From Collinsella sp. (GTDB lineage: Bacteria; Actinomycetota; Coriobacteriia; Coriobacteriales; Coriobacteriaceae): a stretch of DNA of 10,880 nt. Below are positions 1 through 8,968 of the stretch, piece after piece; the first letter of the stretch is position 1, and every line of letters begins with the position of its first letter. Both the position numbers and the translations under genes were made by a program. The notes below the pieces were generated by a model. It made no database searches. It saw nothing but the letters and a program-made list of their open reading frames with translations, and was not told the origin of the DNA. Location of the stretch: contig DXMU01000017.1 of NCBI GenBank assembly GCA_019414025.1, positions 1 through 10,880 of the forward strand, read 5' to 3'.

Positions 1-56
1 GTCTTTCATGCAGCAGGGGCTCTCAATGTTTTATGTCCTGCTCATATCGTCTGTGC

Positions 57-81
57 CGGCAGTTAGGGACAGCCCTTGCCG
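57..81 (-). terminator. possible hairpin downstream of gltD
   Basis: CGGCA (57-61) pairs with TGCCG (77-81), and AGGG (65-68) pairs with CCCT (73-76). This gives a nine-pair stem with a three-base bulge and a four-base loop, 30 bases past the gltD stop. No T-run follows on the minus strand, so it is not a canonical intrinsic terminator. It may be an mRNA 3'-end stabiliser or part of a terminator that acts differently. Positions 1-56 show nothing I can call. Confidence 0.3.
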
Positions 82-111
82 ATTCGATTGTTGAATATCT
101 CCGTGACTACT

Positions 112-1593
<1,482 letters not shown>

Positions 1594-1598
1594 GGCAC

Positions 1599-4500
1599 TT
1601 ACGCCTCCTTCTTGGTCGAAGCAACAGAGCTGGCGGCCGCGGACGCAGCACCCGCAGCACCGCCCGCAATATCGAAGCGAGCGACATCCGCGGCGCTCGC
1701 GCGACCGGTCACGATGTCAAACGCCAGTTCCTCTGCCTGCGCATGTGTCTTGCCGGCAGCCTCGCTCGCGGCGACAATCGCCAGCACACGCTCGTACTCG
1801 GTCGGAATGACCTTCACAAAGTGCTTGCTCATCGTCTCAAAGCTGTAGAGCAGCTTGATGCCGCGCGGGCTCTGTGTCGCGTCCACGTGCTCCTGGATGA
1901 GCGCACGGACCTGCTCCAGCTCGCCGGCAGTCGGGGCCTTGAGCTCAACGCTCTCGTGGTTCACGCGGGCATCGAGCGTGCCGTACTGGTCAAAGACATA
2001 AGCCACGCCGCCCGTCATGCCAGCAGCGAAGTTCTGTCCGACCTCGCCCAAGATGAGCGCCAGACCGCCCGTCATGTACTCGCAGCCATGGTTGCCGCAG
2101 CCCTCGACCACCACGGTGGCACCGGAGTTGCGTACGCCAAAGCGCTGGCCCGCCAAACCGTTAATGAAGCCGCGGCCGCTCGTAGCGCCAAAGAACGCAA
2201 CGTTGCCCACGATGATGTTTTCGTCGAACTTGTAGGTCGCATGCGGGTTGGGGCGCACCGACACCTCGCCACCCGAAAGGCCCTTGCCAAAGTAATCGTT
2301 GGCGTCGCCGCACACGTTGAGCGTAATGCCGCGCGGCAGGAAGGCGCCAAAGCTCTGACCGGCCGAACCATCGCAATCGATGGTGATGGAGCCGGCGGGC
2401 AAGCCCTCGGGATGCGCCTTGGTCACCGCGTTGCCCAGGATGGTGCCCACGCAACGGTTGACGTTGGCGATATCGGCGCGGAAGCGAATCGGACGCAGAT
2501 GTGCGCGGGCGTCGGCCGTGTAGGGCACAAACAGCGTGGAGTCGAGCGTCTTGTCGAGCTCGCTGTCCGCGGCCATCTGGGGCAGGAAGTGACGGCCGTC
2601 GGCACCCGGGATGTGGGCACCGAACTCGCAGGTCGCGCTTGCCAGCACGGGCGTCAGATCGAGCAGGTTAGCCTTGCGGTTGCCCGGGACCTCGATCTGG
2701 CGCAAGCACTCGGGATGGCCGACCATCTCGTCGACGGTGCGGAAGCCCAGGCTCGCCATGACCTCGCGCAGTTGCTCGGCAACAAAGAGCATAAAGTGCT
2801 CGACGTGCTCGGGCTTGCCGCGGAAGCCGCGACGCAAGCGGCAGTTTTGCGTGGCGATGCCGGCGGGGCAGGTATCCTGCTGGCAGTCGCGCTGCATGAG
2901 GCAGCCCATCGAGATGAGCGGCATGGTCGCAAAGCCAAACTCCTCGGCGCCCAGCAGGCAGGCGACGGCAACATCGGTGCCGTCCATGAGCTTGCCGTCG
3001 GCCTCGAGCACCACGCGCGAGCGCAGGCCGTTTTGCAGCAGCGTCTGCTGGGCCTCGGCAAGGCCAAGCTCCAGCGGCAGACCGGCGTGCCAGATCGAAT
3101 CGCGAGCAGCGGCACCCGAGCCGCCATTGTGGCCGCTGATCAAGATCTTGTCGGCAGCGCCCTTGGCCACACCGGTGGCGATGGTGCCGACGCCGGCCTC
3201 GCTGACCAGCTTGACCGACACGCGCGCGCCAGGATTGGCGTTCTTAAGGTCAAAGATGAGCTCGGCCAGGTCTTCGATGGAGTAGATGTCGTGATGCGGC
3301 GGAGGCGAGATCAGGCCGATGCCGGGCGTGGACTGACGGACCTCGGCAATCCAGGGGTAGACCTTCTTGCCGGGCAGGTGGCCACCCTCGCCGGGCTTGG
3401 CGCCCTGGGCCATCTTGATCTGAATCTCGAAGGCGCTGCACAGGTAGCGGCTCGTCACGCCAAAGCGCGCACTTGCCACCTGCTTGATCGCGGAGTTCTT
3501 GGAATCACCGTTAGCCAGCGGGGTCTCGCGACGCGGATCCTCACCGCCCTCGCCGGAGTTGGAACGGCCGTGCAGGCGGTTCATGGCGATGGCCATGCAC
3601 TCGTGTGCTTCCTTGCTGATGGAGCCGTACGACATGGCGCCGGTGTTAAAGCGGCGGACGATGTTGAGCGTGGGCTCGACCTCGTCGAGCGAAACCGGCG
3701 TGCGGCCGCTGGCATCAAAGTCGAGCAAGTCGCGCAGACGCACGGCACGGCCGGTGCGGTGCAGGCGGGCGCTGTACTCCTTAAAGGTGTCGTAGCTGTC
3801 CTCACGGCAGGCGGTCTGCAGCAGGTAGACGGCCTGGGGGTCGATGAGGTGTTCCTCGCCGCCGAGCGGGCGCCACTTGGTCAGGCCCAGCGTGGGCAGC
3901 TGATCGGGAGCCGGGCTTTTAAGGATGGCGAGCGCAGCGTCATAGCGCTCGTTTTGCTCGCACTCAACGTCCTCGACACCCATACCGCCCACACGGCTCA
4001 CCGTGCCGGCGAAGTACGCGTTGACGAACTCCGGAGTAAAGCCGACGGCCTCGAAAATCTGTGCGGAGTGATAGCTCTGCACCGTGGAGATACCCATCTT
4101 GGACATGATGGAGACGATACCCGCCGTCGCGGCCTTGTTGTAGTTGTCGATGCCCTGCTCGGCCGTCACGTCCAGGTCGCCGCGTGCTGCCAAGTCGCGG
4201 ATGCACGCATGCGCATTGTACGGATAGATGCCGCTTGCGGAGTAGCCCACCAGCGCCGCAAAGTCGTGCGGGGACACGGCGTCGCCGCACTCCACCACGA
4301 TGTCGGCAAAGGTACGCACGCCGGCGCGGATCAGGTGATTGTGCACGCAGCCCACGGCGAGCAGCGACGGCACGGGCACCTCGCCCGCAGCGGCACGATC
4401 GCTCAACACCACAATATTCACGCCGTCGCGGACCGCAGCCTCAACGTCCTCTGCAAGCTGCTTGAGCGCAGCCTGCAGCGCGCCCTCGCCGGCGTCGCGG

Positions 4501-6296
4501 CGGTAGACGGCACGGAAACGGCGGGTCTTAAAGCCCACGCGGTCGATGGCGCAGATGCGGTCGAACTCCTCCTCGCTCAACAGCGGACGCTCCAGGCGCA
4601 CCAGCTGGCAGGCCGTACGGGAGTCCTCGAGCAGGTTGCCGTGGTTGCCCAGGTAGAGCGTGGTCGAAGTCACCATATGCTCGCGCAGGGCATCGATCGG
4701 AGGATTCGTGACCTGAGCGAACAGCTGATAGAAGTAGTCAAAGAACGAGCGCGTCTTCTTGGACAGGCAGGCCAGCGGTGCGTCGATGCCCATCGAGGCG
4801 AGCGGGGCCTTGCCCTGCTGGGCCATGGGACGCACGACCTCGTCGACGTCATCCCAGTGGTAGCCGAGCTTTGCCATACGCACGGCGGCGGGCACCTCGG
4901 CGTCCTCGGCGGGCGCGGGCGCGGCGGACTCATCGAGCGCGTCGACGGCCAGCGTCTCCTCGGCAATCCAGTCGTGGTAGGGCTTCTCCTTGGCATAGCG
5001 GGCGCGCAGCTCGTCGTTGTAGATCACGCGGCCGCGGGCAAAATCGACCTCGAGCATCTGGCCCGGTCCCAGGCAGCCGCTCGTCAGGATGTTCTCGGGG
5101 CGCACCTCGATGGTGCCCACTTCGCTTGCCAGCATAAAGCGGCCATCGCGCGTCACGTAGTAGCGGGCGGGGCGCAAGCCGTTGCGGTCGAGGGCGGCGC
5201 CCAGCGTGCGACCGTCGGTAAAGGCGATGGCCGCCGGGCCGTCCCAGGGCTCCATGAGCATGGACTGGTAGGCGTCGTAGGCGCGGCGCTCCTCGCTCAG
5301 ACTGTCGTTGTGGTCCCACGGCTCAGGCAGCAGCATGGACGCAGCGCGCGTAAGCGGGCGACCGTTCATAACCAAAAACTCGAGCACGTTGTCCAAAATC
5401 GCCGAGTCGGAACCCTCGCGGTTGATGATGGGCATCACGCGCTCAAGATCGTGCTGCAGCACGGGGCTGTACAGGTTGGGCTCGCGGGCGCGAATCCAGT
5501 TGACGTTGCCCTTGAGGGTGTTGATCTCGCCGTTGTGGATGATAAAACGGTTGGGGTGCGCACGCTCCCAGCTGGGCGTGGTGTTGGTGGAGTAGCGCGA
5601 GTGGACGAGCGCAACGGCCGTCTTGACAGCGGCGTCGTTGAGATCGATGAAGAAGCGGCGCATCTGCGTGGCGACGAGCATGCCCTTGTACACGATAGTG
5701 CGCGAGCTCATGGAGCAGACGTAGAAGATCTTGTCGCGCAGGGCAAACTCGGCATCGGCCTTCTTCTCGATAGTGCGACGGCACACGTACAGGCGGCGCT
5801 CGAAGGCGTCACCCGCCGGCGTATCGTCGGGGCGGCCCAGAAAGGCTTGCAGAATGGTGGGCATGCAGGCGCGTGCCGTCTCGCCCAGGTCGTGCGGGTC
5901 GACGGGCACCTCGCGCCAAAAGAGCAGCGGCACGCCGGCCTCGGCGCAGCCCTCCTCAAACACGCGACGGGCATCCTCTACGCCCTTGTCGTCCTGCGGA
6001 AAGAACAGCATGGCCACGCCATAGTCGCCCTCTGCCGGCAGAATCTGGCCGCACTTTTGAGCCTCTTTGCGAAAAAAGTGATGCGGAACCTGGAACAGGA
6101 TACCGGCACCGTCGCCGGTGTTCTTCTCGAGTCCCGTGCCGCCGCGGTGCTCCAAGTTGACCAGAATGGACAGCGCGTCGTCCAGAATCTGGTGATGGCG
6201 CTCACCGTTGATATCGGCAAGTGCGCCGATGCCACATGCATCGTGGTCGAATTCGGGGCGATAAAGGCCCTGCTGTTGAGCGGAATCTGCCTGCAT
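1599..6296 (-). CDS. gltB: glutamate synthase large (alpha) subunit GltB
   Basis: A 1565-residue amidotransferase and synthase subunit that hydrolyses glutamine and adds the ammonia to 2-oxoglutarate, a central step in nitrogen assimilation. In this family the N-terminal nucleophile is a cysteine exposed by removal of a propeptide; here it is Cys21 (DACGIG), implying a 20-residue propeptide. The class II glutaminase domain fills about residues 21-430. The FMN-binding synthase domain (about 840-1210) has MSYGSISKEAHE, SGEGGEDPRRE and HNGGSGAA. The 3Fe-4S cysteines are C1132, C1138 and C1143 in a C-x5-C-x4-C pattern. A GXGXG beta-helix domain follows at about 1270-1480. The start is supported by GGGGAGG six bases upstream (6303-6309). 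It is the first gene of a gltBD operon. No frameshift or missing catalytic residue was seen. Confidence 0.97.
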   Translation of the reverse strand: MQADSAQQQGLYRPEFDHDACGIGALADINGERHHQILDDALSILVNLEHRGGTGLEKNTGDGAGILFQVPHHFFRKEAQKCGQILPAEGDYGVAMLFFPQDDKGVEDARRVFEEGCAEAGVPLLFWREVPVDPHDLGETARACMPTILQAFLGRPDDTPAGDAFERRLYVCRRTIEKKADAEFALRDKIFYVCSMSSRTIVYKGMLVATQMRRFFIDLNDAAVKTAVALVHSRYSTNTTPSWERAHPNRFIIHNGEINTLKGNVNWIRAREPNLYSPVLQHDLERVMPIINREGSDSAILDNVLEFLVMNGRPLTRAASMLLPEPWDHNDSLSEERRAYDAYQSMLMEPWDGPAAIAFTDGRTLGAALDRNGLRPARYYVTRDGRFMLASEVGTIEVRPENILTSGCLGPGQMLEVDFARGRVIYNDELRARYAKEKPYHDWIAEETLAVDALDESAAPAPAEDAEVPAAVRMAKLGYHWDDVDEVVRPMAQQGKAPLASMGIDAPLACLSKKTRSFFDYFYQLFAQVTNPPIDALREHMVTSTTLYLGNHGNLLEDSRTACQLVRLERPLLSEEEFDRICAIDRVGFKTRRFRAVYRRDAGEGALQAALKQLAEDVEAAVRDGVNIVVLSDRAAAGEVPVPSLLAVGCVHNHLIRAGVRTFADIVVECGDAVSPHDFAALVGYSASGIYPYNAHACIRDLAARGDLDVTAEQGIDNYNKAATAGIVSIMSKMGISTVQSYHSAQIFEAVGFTPEFVNAYFAGTVSRVGGMGVEDVECEQNERYDAALAILKSPAPDQLPTLGLTKWRPLGGEEHLIDPQAVYLLQTACREDSYDTFKEYSARLHRTGRAVRLRDLLDFDASGRTPVSLDEVEPTLNIVRRFNTGAMSYGSISKEAHECMAIAMNRLHGRSNSGEGGEDPRRETPLANGDSKNSAIKQVASARFGVTSRYLCSAFEIQIKMAQGAKPGEGGHLPGKKVYPWIAEVRQSTPGIGLISPPPHHDIYSIEDLAELIFDLKNANPGARVSVKLVSEAGVGTIATGVAKGAADKILISGHNGGSGAAARDSIWHAGLPLELGLAEAQQTLLQNGLRSRVVLEADGKLMDGTDVAVACLLGAEEFGFATMPLISMGCLMQRDCQQDTCPAGIATQNCRLRRGFRGKPEHVEHFMLFVAEQLREVMASLGFRTVDEMVGHPECLRQIEVPGNRKANLLDLTPVLASATCEFGAHIPGADGRHFLPQMAADSELDKTLDSTLFVPYTADARAHLRPIRFRADIANVNRCVGTILGNAVTKAHPEGLPAGSITIDCDGSAGQSFGAFLPRGITLNVCGDANDYFGKGLSGGEVSVRPNPHATYKFDENIIVGNVAFFGATSGRGFINGLAGQRFGVRNSGATVVVEGCGNHGCEYMTGGLALILGEVGQNFAAGMTGGVAYVFDQYGTLDARVNHESVELKAPTAGELEQVRALIQEHVDATQSPRGIKLLYSFETMSKHFVKVIPTEYERVLAIVAASEAAGKTHAQAEELAFDIVTGRASAADVARFDIAGGAAGAASAAASSVASTKKEA

Positions 6297-6338
6297 CGCG
6301 ATCCTCCCCTAGATATTTAGACAGTCAGTTGAATAGGC

Positions 6339-6344
6339 ATAGTA
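6339..6344 (-). promoter_or_regulatory. possible -10 box of gltBD
   Basis: Read on the minus strand this is TACTAT, a four-of-six match to TATAAT, about 43 bases before the gltB start codon. No good -35 box lies at the right distance (6362-6367 reads ACACAA). That would fit an activator-dependent promoter, since a symmetric site lies just upstream at 6366-6397. The call rests only on sequence resemblance. Confidence 0.35.
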
Positions 6345-6365
6345 GGAGCATCAGGGCATCGTTGT

Positions 6366-6397
6366 GTTTCCCGCCCGTTTCGAAACAATCGCGTAAC
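6366..6397. promoter_or_regulatory. symmetric four-pentamer operator candidate upstream of gltB
   Basis: On the plus strand the pentamers are GTTTC (6366-6370), GTTTC (6377-6381), GAAAC (6382-6386) and GTAAC (6393-6397), with six bases inside each outer pair. The whole 32-base site is symmetric about 6381/6382; only one base of the outer arms breaks the symmetry. The 11-base period places half-sites on one face of the helix. Read toward gltB, the GTTAC and GAAAC words with six-base gaps resemble the half-sites of actinobacterial GlnR, a nitrogen regulator. The order and the central abutting pair differ from the described GlnR box. It sits about 50 bases upstream of the likely gltB transcription start, a usual position for an activator. 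The regulator is unknown. Confidence 0.4.
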
Positions 6398-6480
6398 GCA
6401 CACCTTACGAGTGGGCACCGCCGACCTCAAGGGCGGCAACAAGGCGCCCAAGTTCGGCTTGTAAGCTCACCGCTTCAAAC

Positions 6481-6537
6481 ATCTCAATCTGTAACAGGAG
6501 GAACCGATTTTGGCGCCTAGATGTTACAGATTGAGAT
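6481..6537. repeat. palindromic repeat copy 1 (A-type arm)
   Basis: The left arm ATCTCAATCTGTAACA (6481-6496) is perfectly complementary to 6522-6537, with a 25-base loop (6497-6521). The arm carries A/T at the variable sixth position. CAAAC directly precedes it (6476-6480), as it also precedes copy 3. No T-run marks it as an intrinsic terminator with a clear direction, although TTTT follows on the plus strand. Confidence 0.9.
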
Positions 6538-6560
6538 TTTCTGCGGGACGGTTTTGGTTT

Positions 6561-6617
6561 GTCTCGATCTGTAACACGAAGGGTCGGTTTTGGCGGCAAA
6601 CTGTTACAGATCGAGAC
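6561..6617. repeat. palindromic repeat copy 2 (G-type arm)
   Basis: GTCTCGATCTGTAACA (6561-6576) pairs perfectly with 6602-6617 around a 25-base loop (6577-6601); one further T-A pair (6560/6618) extends the stem. It differs from copy 1 by G/C instead of A/T at the sixth arm position, changed on both arms. It begins 24 bases after the end of copy 1, leaving a 23-base gap. The loop shares TCGGTTTTGG-like sequence with copy 1. Confidence 0.9.
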
Positions 6618-6674
6618 ATTTCGGCAGCCCCCTTTCACCATCCCATTCAAATACAACAATTTTGTTAGTCTTGG

Positions 6675-6703
6675 TTAACTTTTAAGCTTAAAACGGGTAT
6701 CCT
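6675..6703 (+). promoter_or_regulatory. putative gpmA promoter with palindromic spacer
   Basis: TTAACT (6675-6680) and TATCCT (6698-6703) are 17 bases apart, each matching the sigma-70-type consensus at four of six positions. The local sequence is AT-rich compared with its surroundings. A perfect 14-base palindrome, TTTTAAGCTTAAAA (6680-6693), fills the spacer and could be an operator or merely AT-rich symmetry. The gpmA ATG follows 52 bases after the -10 box. Confidence 0.5.
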
Positions 6704-6755
6704 TTGCGGCGTCAAGCAAACGGCACGCACACCGTGCCAGATCAAGGAGGCCCCT

Positions 6756-7529
6756 ATGGCGCACCAAGCAGACCAGCAGACGATGCAACTCGTCCTCATC
6801 CGTCACGGAGAGTCCGAGTGGAACAAGCTCAACCTGTTCACCGGCTGGACCGATGTTGAGCTCACCGACACGGGCCGCGAAGAAGCCGCAGCAGGCGGTC
6901 GAGCCCTCAAAGAAGCCGGTTTCGACTTTGACGTCTGCTACACTTCGCGCCTCAAGCGCGCGATCCACACCCTCAACATCGTGCTCGGCCAAATGGATCG
7001 CGAGTGGCTGCCCGTCATCAAATCCTGGAAGCTCAACGAGCGCCACTACGGAGCGTTGCAGGGTCTCAACAAGGCCGATGCCGCGGCGGAGCACGGCGAC
7101 GAGCAGGTGCTCATCTGGCGCCGCTCCTTCGATATCTGCCCGCCGGCACTCGAGCCGAACGACGCGCGCGATCCCCACACCCAGGAGCAATACCGTGATG
7201 TCGCGCCCGATCAGCTGCCCTATACCGAATGCCTCAAGGACACGATCGCCCGCGCCTGGCCCTATTTCGAAGACGAGATTCGCCCCCAGATGCTCGCCGG
7301 CAAGCGCGTACTCATCGCCGCACACGGCAACTCCCTGCGCTCACTCGTCATGAAGCTCGAGCACCTCACGCCCGAGGAGATCCTCAAGGTCAACATCCCC
7401 ACCGGCGTGCCGCTCGTCTACACCTTCGATACCGATTTCAATGTCCTCGACAAGCGCTACATCGGCGACCCGGCGACCATCGCCGCCAAGATCGACGCCG
7501 TGGCCAATCAGGGCAAAGCGCACAAGTAG
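6756..7529 (+). CDS. gpmA: 2,3-bisphosphoglycerate-dependent phosphoglycerate mutase
   Basis: A 257-residue cytosolic enzyme that interconverts 3- and 2-phosphoglycerate in glycolysis and gluconeogenesis through a phosphohistidine. The histidine phosphatase motif LIRHGESEWN places the phospho-accepting His at 17. Other active-site residues are Arg68 in SRLKRA, Glu95 in NERHYG and the second His190 in AAHGNSLR. These motifs and the length fit the dPGM family rather than the metal-dependent iPGM or short cobalamin-pathway phosphatases. AAGGAGG (6744-6750) lies five bases before the ATG. About nine residues precede the usual family start at MQLVLIRHG (Met10). The ribosome-binding site favours the longer form. 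It is the first gene of a pair with the metal transporter 75 bases downstream. Confidence 0.95.
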   Translation: MAHQADQQTMQLVLIRHGESEWNKLNLFTGWTDVELTDTGREEAAAGGRALKEAGFDFDVCYTSRLKRAIHTLNIVLGQMDREWLPVIKSWKLNERHYGALQGLNKADAAAEHGDEQVLIWRRSFDICPPALEPNDARDPHTQEQYRDVAPDQLPYTECLKDTIARAWPYFEDEIRPQMLAGKRVLIAAHGNSLRSLVMKLEHLTPEEILKVNIPTGVPLVYTFDTDFNVLDKRYIGDPATIAAKIDAVANQGKAHK

Positions 7530-7604
7530 CCCCAACCCAAATCCGACGCGTGGCGCCGCACGACCCAGATGCGACGTCACGCCGCCCATACGCAGGAGCG
7601 CACC

Positions 7605-8861
7605 ATGCTCAACCATCTCAAACAACACTTTGGCTCCCGACGCACCGGTGGTCACGGAGGCCTAGACATTGCGCGGCATATCGGCCCCGGGCTGCTCGTG
7701 ACCGTCGGCTTTATCGACCCGGGCAACTGGGCCTCCAATATGGCCGCGGGCTCGCAGTTTGGCTACGCGCTGCTGTGGATCGTCACGCTGTCCACGATTA
7801 TGCTCATCGTGCTGCAGCACAACGCGGCGCACTTGGGCATCGCCACGGGCGCCTGCCTTGCCGAGGCCACGACCCGCTTTCTCCCCCGCATCGTGGGACG
7901 CGCGGTGCTCGGCAGCGCCTATCTCGCGACCATCGCCACCGCCATGGCCGAAGTCCTGGGCGGCGCGATTGCCCTTCAAATGCTCTTTGGGCTGCCCGTG
8001 CGTGCGGGCTGCGTCATCGTGGCGGCAGTATCGATGGCGATGCTCATGACGAACTCCTACAAGCGAGCCGAACGCTGGATCATCGCCTTCGTAGGCGTGG
8101 TAGGACTCTCGTTTTTGGCCGAGCTTGCACTAGTCAAGGTCGACTGGCCGCAAGCCGCCGCAAGCTGGATCACGCCCAGTATGCCCACTGGCTCTGCCGC
8201 GATTATCGTGAGTGTCCTGGGTGCGGTCGTTATGCCACACAACCTTTTTCTGCACTCCGAGGTCATCCAATCCATGCACTTCGAAGGCCAAGGCGAGCAG
8301 GTTATCGAAGAGCGTCTGCGCTACGAGCTCTTCGACACGCTCATTTCGATGGGCGTGGGCTGGGCAATCAACTCGGCCATGGTCATCCTGGCCGCAACGA
8401 CCTTCTTTGCGCACGGCATGGTCGTAGACGACCTCGCCGTCGCAGCGGCCACGCTCTCCCCCATTCTGGGCCCGGCGAGCTCGACCATCTTTGCGGTAGC
8501 GCTGCTGTTCGCGGGACTATCGAGCAGCGTGACAGCGGGCATGGCGGCGGGGACCATCACTGCGGGCATGTTCGACGAGGAATACGATATCCACGACCGA
8601 CATTCCTCGATCGGGGTGGCGGCCTGTTTCGTCGGCGCAGTGACGGCGTGCCTGGTCGTCCCAAATCCTTTTGAAGGTCTCATCTGGAGTCAGGCACTGC
8701 TGTCGCTTCAGCTACCGATTACGGTCTTTGTGCTCATACGGCTCACCAGTTCACCCCGCGTCATGGGCAAATACGCCAATTCGCGTCCACTCAACGCGCT
8801 GCTCGTAGGGATCGGTGCCATCGTGACGATTCTCGATGTCGTGTTGTTGACAGGGATGTAA
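7605..8861 (+). CDS. mntH: Nramp-family divalent metal (Mn2+/Fe2+) transporter
   Basis: A 418-residue polytopic membrane protein that probably imports Mn2+ or Fe2+ with protons. The metal-site motif of transmembrane segment 1 is DPGN (Asp38-Asn41), and that of segment 6 is MPHN (Met210-Asn213). The retained methionine indicates transition-metal selectivity, since Mg2+-type Nramp relatives lack it. About eleven hydrophobic segments can be followed, with the family's YKRAERW after segment 4. I chose ATG 7605 because AGGAG (7594-7598) lies six bases upstream. An in-frame ATG at 7569 would add 12 residues (MRRHAAHTQERT) but has no such site. The 75-base gap after gpmA has no clear promoter or terminator, so co-transcription is likely. 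No MntR- or Fur-like box was recognised. The exact metal and the mntH symbol follow from family resemblance. Confidence 0.92.
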   Translation: MLNHLKQHFGSRRTGGHGGLDIARHIGPGLLVTVGFIDPGNWASNMAAGSQFGYALLWIVTLSTIMLIVLQHNAAHLGIATGACLAEATTRFLPRIVGRAVLGSAYLATIATAMAEVLGGAIALQMLFGLPVRAGCVIVAAVSMAMLMTNSYKRAERWIIAFVGVVGLSFLAELALVKVDWPQAAASWITPSMPTGSAAIIVSVLGAVVMPHNLFLHSEVIQSMHFEGQGEQVIEERLRYELFDTLISMGVGWAINSAMVILAATTFFAHGMVVDDLAVAAATLSPILGPASSTIFAVALLFAGLSSSVTAGMAAGTITAGMFDEEYDIHDRHSSIGVAACFVGAVTACLVVPNPFEGLIWSQALLSLQLPITVFVLIRLTSSPRVMGKYANSRPLNALLVGIGAIVTILDVVLLTGM

Positions 8862-8888
8862 TGGGGCGGGGCACCTACTCAGGCAAAC

Positions 8889-8945
8889 GTCTCGATCTGT
8901 AACATCTAGACCCGCTTTTGATGTCTAGATGTTACAGATCGAGAT
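8889..8945. repeat. palindromic repeat copy 3 (G-type arm, extended stem)
   Basis: GTCTCGATCTGTAACA (8889-8904) faces 8930-8945; the outermost pair is a G-T wobble and the other 15 are perfect. TCTAGAC (8905-8911) also pairs with GTCTAGA (8923-8929), making a 23-pair stem with an 11-base loop. CAAAC (8884-8888) precedes it, as in copy 1. It begins 28 bases after the mntH stop. Confidence 0.9.
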
Positions 8946-8968
8946 CATTCCGAGGGTCAGCTCCGTTT

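Larger units (their letters stand above)
6297..6755. other. divergent intergenic region gltB / gpmA
   Basis: This 459-base gene-free stretch carries control signals for both directions. From left to right it holds the gltB ribosome-binding site and putative -10 box, the symmetric pentamer site (6366-6397), a twin-hairpin repeat module (6481-6617) and the gpmA promoter (6675-6703). A short plus-strand reading of 17 codons ending at TAA (6462-6464) uses only G- or C-ending codons over its last 15 codons, like a real gene end. It has no ribosome-binding site and no recognisable relatives. I see no other gene. Confidence 0.8.

Noticed and set aside
12..42. Six-pair inverted repeat AGCAGG / CCTGCT near the left edge.
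   Set aside because: The stem is short with a 19-base loop and no T-run, which is expected by chance.
6481..6617. The repeat arms (TGTTAC...GAGAC) as GlnR or TnrA boxes controlling gltB.
   Set aside because: The same arms occur in the convergent gap after mntH, where nitrogen control of a promoter makes no sense, and the word spacing does not fit either regulator well.
7229..8674. 481-codon plus-strand open frame overlapping gpmA and mntH.
   Set aside because: It is an out-of-frame reading of two genes with clear catalytic motifs; its product is Arg/His-rich with no recognisable domain.
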